DNA of 10,100 nt. Source: an uncultured Muribaculum sp. (GTDB lineage Bacteria; Bacteroidota; Bacteroidia; Bacteroidales; Muribaculaceae). Positions 5,875-10,100 of the stretch are shown here, piece after piece; the stretch's first letter is position 1, and each line of letters begins with the position of its first letter. The notes under the pieces are model-generated. The model made no database searches, was not told the DNA's origin, and saw nothing but the letters and a program-made list of their open reading frames with translations. Location: NCBI GenBank assembly GCA_910578835.1, contig CAJTSK010000058.1, positions 1 through 10,100 on the forward strand, in the 5' to 3' direction. Position numbers and translations under genes: made by a program.

Positions 5875-6309
5875 ATGTCTATGATAAAGATTGTAAGATG
5901 TGATAGGTTGGATTATGAAGTTCTTGCGGGAATATGGGAACGGTCGGTACGTGCCTCCCACGATTTTTTGCCTGAAGAGGTGATAGTGGAAATCAGAAAC
6001 AGGCTGATTCCTGAATATTTCCCTGCCGTGGAAATCTACGCGGTTGATGTCAATGGCGTCTTGACGGGCTTTATCGGTCAGTCAGGCGATAAGATAGAGA
6101 TGCTTTTTGTTGATGGCAATCAGCGTGGTCTCGGCTATGGAACAGCTTTGCTGGATTTTGCGGTGAAGCGCGGTGCCGTGTCTGTGGATGTCAACGAGCA
6201 GAATCCGTTGGCTTTGGAATTTTACCTGTCTAAAGGCTTTAAGGTTGTAGGCAGGGATAACACAGATGATTCAGGTCGTGAATATCCGATTCTGCACTTG
6301 TCACTTTGA
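5875..6309 (+). CDS. GNAT-family N-acetyltransferase, YjaB-like
   Basis: A 144-residue acetyl-CoA-dependent acetyltransferase. The N-terminal WERSVRASHDFL (21-32) and IEMLFVD (74-80) are close to the pattern of E. coli YjaB-type enzymes. The acetyl-CoA pyrophosphate loop is QRGLGYGTALL (83-93), the Q/R-x-x-G-x-G/A motif. NPLALEFYLSKGFKVVGR (110-127) is the usual C-terminal beta-bulge region. The substrate cannot be read from sequence; a small amine or protein lysine are both possible. It has its own -7 box and so is probably a separate transcript. The second ATG at 5881 is an equally good start. It converges on the response regulator with 10 bases between stops. Confidence 0.9.
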   Translation: MSMIKIVRCDRLDYEVLAGIWERSVRASHDFLPEEVIVEIRNRLIPEYFPAVEIYAVDVNGVLTGFIGQSGDKIEMLFVDGNQRGLGYGTALLDFAVKRGAVSVDVNEQNPLALEFYLSKGFKVVGRDNTDDSGREYPILHLSL

Positions 6310-6319
6310 ACTGTTGAGG

Positions 6320-7009
6320 TCAGACTGTAGCCTTGATTGTCAGCATATATCCGAAGCCGCGTTGATTGATAATGGCGATTGAGGGGTCATGGCGTAATGC
6401 ACGGCGAAGTTTGTGTATGTAGCCGTGAAGGGAGTTGCGGTTGCTTGGTTCGTCGCGCTGCCACACCGCAATCATCAATTCAGAGGCATCGACTGTTTTC
6501 CCGATACTGGTCGCCAACCTTTCAAGTATCTTAGCCTCGAAGTGCGACAGCTCCATGCTTTGTCCGCCCAGTGAAAGTGTCTGTGTGGTAACATTAAAGA
6601 TATACCGACCAATGGAGAATTTAATATCCTCGCCACGGTTAGTGTTGTATCTGCGGAGCAGAGCCTTTATTCTCACTATCAGTTCGCGGAGTTCAAAGGG
6701 CTTTTTTAGATAATCATTGGCTCCTATTTCAAAACCCTCTTCAATGTCATCAATCGTACTTTTTGCTGTAAGGAATAACAGTGGAACTGTCGGTGAAAGT
6801 TTTCTTATCTCTTTCGCCATAGTAAAGCCATCCATTTTAGGCATCATGACATCGGCAACTACTATGTCGGCAGTTTCGGTCTTGAATTTCTCAAGACCTT
6901 CAATGCCGTCGGCTGCCGTGATAACGTCATAGCCCTGTCCGCGCAGAGTGTCGGCGACAATCAGCGTCAAGTCTTCCTCATCTTCTACAAACAGTATCTT
7001 ATTGCTCAT
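6320..7009 (-). CDS. OmpR/PhoB-family response regulator (RprY-like)
   Basis: A 229-residue two-component regulator. The receiver domain (about 3-118) has the acidic pair E9/D10, phospho-acceptor D53, T81 and K103 before P104. The winged-helix DNA-binding domain (about 133-226) contains NSLHGYIHKLRRALR as the recognition-helix region and RGFGYML as the wing. It overlaps the kinase gene by 11 bases and is transcribed after it, so the pair is co-transcribed and probably coupled in translation. A likely target is the divergent region at 8445-8639, which carries direct repeats. It resembles Bacteroides RprY, but I do not claim orthology. Confidence 0.93.
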   Translation of the reverse strand: MSNKILFVEDEEDLTLIVADTLRGQGYDVITAADGIEGLEKFKTETADIVVADVMMPKMDGFTMAKEIRKLSPTVPLLFLTAKSTIDDIEEGFEIGANDYLKKPFELRELIVRIKALLRRYNTNRGEDIKFSIGRYIFNVTTQTLSLGGQSMELSHFEAKILERLATSIGKTVDASELMIAVWQRDEPSNRNSLHGYIHKLRRALRHDPSIAIINQRGFGYMLTIKATV

Positions 7010-8444
7010 CCTTGCTGAATTTAATAGTGAACACAGAGCCTTCTCCCTCTGTGCTTTTTACCTCAATGCTCCAGCCCATTTTGTCGAGAATACTCTTCAC
7101 ATAATATAGCCCGATGCCATAGCCGCGAACATCCTGACGGTTGCCATGTGGAACTCGGTAAAACTTATTGAACAGATAGGGTATCGACTTCGAGGGGATA
7201 CCGATGCCGTTGTCACTAACCGAAAGGTATTTATTGTCGCCCATAATGGTTATCTCAACACTGTCGCCGGTTATCGGCTTGCCGCTTGCATCGCATGAAT
7301 ATTTTATGGCATTGTCAATCAGGTTGTTCAGTATATTTGCCAGATGCGTTCTGTCTGCTTCGACCATGATATTGTCATCAATATCCACATAGATGCGGAT
7401 ATTTTTTTCGCCTCTCATACGCTGGGCGGCTGCAATTTCCTCAGCAAACTGCCGCAGCCGGATTTTCTCCGGTCGGAGTTTCATCGTATTTCGTCGCTCC
7501 ATACTCATGGCAAGGATATTTTCTACCAATTCTCCGAGCCGTTTAAGCTGTTTGTTGGCAATATTCAGGTATGTCACCTTTTTCTGCGGGTCGTTGGCTG
7601 TGTCGTAATTAAGCAAAGCGTCATTGGCAGAATATGCTATCGCAATCGGTGTTTTCAGCTCATGGGTCATATTGCTGACAAAATCATCTTTCATTTCCTC
7701 GATTGTTCGCAGTCGAGATACCGTCCGCAATAGATACCAAAACGCCAGAATAAACGCAACCATCAGAAGAAAAATCGTAACAATCACACCCGACATCTCC
7801 GAAATTATATGGCGGGTCAGAGGCGTCATATATGCCTTGTAGTAGATACCTTCATCTGGGTTGATATTAAAGCGGAATGAATCCAATCCGGATTCACCCT
7901 TAAATTTCGGATTATCACAGATTATAGAATCCTTGCGGTTAACAACTCTCACACATAAGAAATCGGGATATATAAATCTGTGAGAAAGCTGATTGTGTAA
8001 AACGCTGTCCATCACGGTCATATCGTAAGGGATATATTTATCCATTATTACATGGAATTGTCGGCTCATAGCATCAACCATTTGATTGGAATAGGTGCCG
8101 TTTTCTGATAGCATTGCACGTTCTTCAACAACAGTTCCGTCAACTTCTGTTCTGATAGACATTAGTTGTCCATTCTCATCTCTGTAAGTTGTTGCTTCTG
8201 CTTTTTTTGGCGCATTGTACTCCTCGATTTCCTCTTGCATGTGCACGTTTGACGACAAGCCTTGCGCTCTGCCGGCGCGATACATAAGGTCATCAATATC
8301 TGCGTCAGCCAAAGCCGTCATTACATCTCGTTCAACATTGGCTCTTATCGAATTATAAATGGATATGAGATAATATACATTGCAGCCGAAAATGACTGTA
8401 ATTACAATGATAAACGTGGTGGAAATTGTCTTAAAGCGTTTCAT
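6999..8444 (-). CDS. Membrane sensor histidine kinase (RprX-like)
   Basis: A 481-residue kinase in the inner membrane. Membrane segments are at about 9-29 and 214-239, enclosing an extracytoplasmic sensor region of about 185 residues that I cannot match to a named domain. HisKA carries the phospho-acceptor H261 in SNMTHELKTP. HATPase motifs follow in order: N box NNLIDNAIKYS (373-383), G1 DNGIGIP (411-417), F box FNKFYR (425-430) and G2 GYGIGL (441-446). All catalytic motifs look intact, with no HAMP domain evident. ATG 8444 (MKRFKTIS) is preferred; a GTG 12 bases upstream is in frame. The signal sensed is unknown. A receptor gene is divergently transcribed next door. Confidence 0.93.
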   Translation of the reverse strand: MKRFKTISTTFIIVITVIFGCNVYYLISIYNSIRANVERDVMTALADADIDDLMYRAGRAQGLSSNVHMQEEIEEYNAPKKAEATTYRDENGQLMSIRTEVDGTVVEERAMLSENGTYSNQMVDAMSRQFHVIMDKYIPYDMTVMDSVLHNQLSHRFIYPDFLCVRVVNRKDSIICDNPKFKGESGLDSFRFNINPDEGIYYKAYMTPLTRHIISEMSGVIVTIFLLMVAFILAFWYLLRTVSRLRTIEEMKDDFVSNMTHELKTPIAIAYSANDALLNYDTANDPQKKVTYLNIANKQLKRLGELVENILAMSMERRNTMKLRPEKIRLRQFAEEIAAAQRMRGEKNIRIYVDIDDNIMVEADRTHLANILNNLIDNAIKYSCDASGKPITGDSVEITIMGDNKYLSVSDNGIGIPSKSIPYLFNKFYRVPHGNRQDVRGYGIGLYYVKSILDKMGWSIEVKSTEGEGSVFTIKFSKDEQ

Positions 8445-8495
8445 ATCTGCAACCACGAAGTGCTCGCGGTCTCATATTAAAATCATTAATCACTG

Positions 8496-8503
8496 CAAAT
8501 TTA
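8496..8503 (-). promoter_or_regulatory. Bacteroidetes -7 box (TAAATTTG) for the kinase/regulator operon
   Basis: Exact TAnnTTTG on the minus strand. Transcription would start near 8490, a leader of about 46 bases before ATG 8444. A TTG on this strand ends 16 bases upstream, shorter than the usual 19-21. Confidence 0.5.
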
Positions 8504-8540
8504 CTAATAATCCGTTATACAATCGATTAAGTCTGTTTCG

Positions 8541-8580
8541 ATTTAAGACTAAATAAGGGAGCATTTAAGACTAAATAAGG
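8541..8580. promoter_or_regulatory. Tandem 18-bp direct repeat, candidate response-regulator operator
   Basis: ATTTAAGACTAAATAAGG occurs exactly at 8541-8558 and 8563-8580, a 22-bp period (about two helical turns). Each copy contains the interrupted palindrome ATTTA-AGAC-TAAAT. A degenerate copy (CGATTAAGTCT) lies at 8524-8534. The pair sits 33-72 bases upstream of the receptor -7 box and about 38-77 bases upstream of the kinase -7 box, suitable for a shared operator. Binding by the adjacent OmpR-family regulator is inferred. Confidence 0.6.
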
Positions 8581-8612
8581 TTGGGCATGGTGATGTTGAA
8601 TGTAAGTGTAGG

Positions 8613-8620
8613 TAATTTTG
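8613..8620 (+). promoter_or_regulatory. Bacteroidetes -7 box (TAATTTTG) for the TonB-dependent receptor
   Basis: Exact TAnnTTTG with a predicted start near 8625 and a leader of about 15 bases before ATG 8640. No clear TTTG lies at the normal -33 spacing, which fits a promoter needing an activator bound at the repeats upstream. Confidence 0.55.
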
Positions 8621-8639
8621 CTTCAAAAAATATATCGTA

Positions 8640-10100
8640 ATGAAAAAAGCATTTCTTTTCATAACAATCCTACATAGCATAGCCACCTATGCTCAGACAG
8701 TGGTGTCAGATACGATTTCTACACGACAGCTCGATGAAGTTGTTGTAAAGGGAGAGAAACCGCAGGTCAAAGGTGAAGACGGAATTATGGTAGTTGACCT
8801 CCCCGGGATAGTCAAGGACAAACCGGTTAACAATATTCTTGAAGCCCTTGGCTATATGCCAGGAGTCACGAACAATAACGGAATGATATGGCTCACCGGA
8901 GCCTCAAATGTCACCATCATTCTCAATGGAGAGCTTACCAATATGCCGCTCCAGAATCTGTATCAACTTCTCTACAACACGCCGGTTGACAGACTGAAAA
9001 ACGTGGAGATTATGTATTCAGCTCCGGCGAAGTATCATGTCAATGGTGCGGTGATCAACGTGGTTCTGAAAACGCCGACGCCTCTTGATGGTTTGCAGGG
9101 GCAAGTCAGAGCCGGATACAATCAGGCTCACTATGGTTCGTATGGCGGTGTACTTGCAGCCACCTACGCTATAAAGGACTGGACTTTTGACGTAAACTAT
9201 GGACTCACACGCAGTAAATCGTGGAGCCGCGAGGAAACATGGTCGAATCATCTATATGATGGCAGACGAACCATGATTGAGGATGATATGCGCCGCATTG
9301 GTCAGAACTGGAGTAATACCATATTTGCTTCCGCTTCATGGAAAACGCTTAAACTCACTTACAACGGTCAGATAATCTCCGATTCAAAAAATTGGAGCCT
9401 TTCTTCAGGTACTCTCGGAAACTATACAAATGCCTACAATATGTTGTCGCCTGTAGGTTATCATAATATAGCCCTGCGTTATGCAGCACCGTTCGGCATG
9501 ACAGTTGGTGGCGATTATACCCGCTATTCCGAGAACCGCTCACAGTCATTGTTTAAGGATGCCGATTATCTGCTTGGTTCTGAAAACCGTCAGGCGATAG
9601 ACCGCTGGCATATGTATATCGACCAACAGCATCAGCTCGGAAAATGGCAACTGAACTATGGTGCGGAATATCAGCACTCGAAAGACCATAGTTCGCAACA
9701 CTACGCATTGTCCGACAATCCTGATTTCGATGATATTCTCAACGAAGATGTGGCGAGTCTTTATGTCGGGACACAACGCTCGTTTGACTGGGGTCTATCG
9801 TTCAATGTATCGGCAAAGGGTGAGTATTATCACAATAAATATCAGCACAACTGGAATTTCATTCCTCAGTTTGGAGCCACTTACTACAAGACACCGAAAA
9901 GTATTTTTCAACTGAACTTCAACACCCAGCGCATCTATCCATCATATTGGGAACTGCATGGAGGAACAAGTCACATCAACGACTACTCAACAATTATTGG
10001 TAATCCCCAATTGCAACCCTATATTCAATATGATGCCCAGTTCAACTATATCCTCAGGCAAAAATATGTTGCGACACTATATTTCCAGTATGGAGACAAA
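8640..10100 (+). CDS. TonB-dependent outer-membrane receptor, OMP_b-brl_3-type (3' end outside window)
   Basis: The first 487 codons are open in one frame to the window edge, so the gene is partial at its 3' end. A signal peptide is cleaved after A18 (ATYA|Q). QLDEVVVKGEK (30-40) is a TonB-box-like segment. A plug-like region at about 60-145 contains NNILEALGYMPGV, VTIILNGE and YSAPAKYHVNGAVINVVLK. From about 150 on, alternating aromatic/polar strands form the barrel. There is no CarboxypepD_reg domain before the plug, unlike SusC proteins, and no SusD gene is visible. The pattern fits the PF14905 outer membrane beta-barrel family often found beside two-component systems in Bacteroidetes. The ligand is unknown. 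Confidence 0.9.
   Translation, partial: MKKAFLFITILHSIATYAQTVVSDTISTRQLDEVVVKGEKPQVKGEDGIMVVDLPGIVKDKPVNNILEALGYMPGVTNNNGMIWLTGASNVTIILNGELTNMPLQNLYQLLYNTPVDRLKNVEIMYSAPAKYHVNGAVINVVLKTPTPLDGLQGQVRAGYNQAHYGSYGGVLAATYAIKDWTFDVNYGLTRSKSWSREETWSNHLYDGRRTMIEDDMRRIGQNWSNTIFASASWKTLKLTYNGQIISDSKNWSLSSGTLGNYTNAYNMLSPVGYHNIALRYAAPFGMTVGGDYTRYSENRSQSLFKDADYLLGSENRQAIDRWHMYIDQQHQLGKWQLNYGAEYQHSKDHSSQHYALSDNPDFDDILNEDVASLYVGTQRSFDWGLSFNVSAKGEYYHNKYQHNWNFIPQFGATYYKTPKSIFQLNFNTQRIYPSYWELHGGTSHINDYSTIIGNPQLQPYIQYDAQFNYILRQKYVATLYFQYGDK

Noticed and set aside
6306..6325. Bidirectional terminator between the converging acetyltransferase and regulator genes
   Set aside because: Only 10 bases separate the stops and I found no stable stem with a T run.
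7344..7733. Plus-strand frame of 129 codons inside the kinase gene
   Set aside because: It is opposite the intact HisKA/HATPase motifs and its translation matches nothing recognisable.

Overview
The window looks like a chromosomal segment from the order Bacteroidales. The evidence is several copies of the Bacteroidetes -7 promoter box TAnnTTTG ahead of genes, almost no Shine-Dalgarno sites, exported proteins ending their signal peptides in A|Q, a TonB-dependent receptor with an OMP_b-brl_3-type barrel, FKBP_N-like repeats, and an RprXY-like histidine kinase/response regulator pair. A gut family such as Muribaculaceae, Bacteroidaceae or Prevotellaceae is plausible, but I cannot assign a genus from sequence alone.

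Layout. Bases 1-53 carry two copies of a 20-bp repeat and look like one end of an IS21-type insertion sequence whose body lies to the left. Bases 54-221 are a non-coding leader with two short hairpins and a -7 box. A tightly packed plus-strand gene set runs from 222 to 5825. It holds a PflA-like radical SAM protein, then two proteins sharing an almost identical N-terminal module of about 72 residues with the motif C-X5-C-X3-C-X2-C. These two carry unrelated C-terminal cargo: a TonB C-terminal domain in one and a carboxypeptidase-regulatory-like domain in the other. Next come an exported protein built of FKBP_N-like repeats plus a SecDF P1-head-like domain, and four membrane-associated genes of unknown function. 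A GNAT acetyltransferase with its own promoter follows (5875-6309).

On the minus strand, converging on the acetyltransferase, are an OmpR-type response regulator (6320-7009) and its sensor kinase (6999-8444). The kinase is divergent from a TonB-dependent outer-membrane receptor that starts at 8640 and runs off the right edge. The 195-bp divergent region holds an 18-bp exact direct repeat that is a good operator candidate, so the kinase, regulator and receptor probably form one regulated unit.

The most unusual part is 222-2607. An orphan glycyl-radical-activase-like radical SAM gene sits directly before two proteins with a shared cysteine-rich cytoplasmic leader. The GC-rich leader (about 60%) is joined to AT-rich cargo (about 40%), as if one leader had been attached to different exported domains. 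A working hypothesis is that the radical SAM enzyme acts on, or shares Fe-S chemistry with, the cysteine module. This is inference only.
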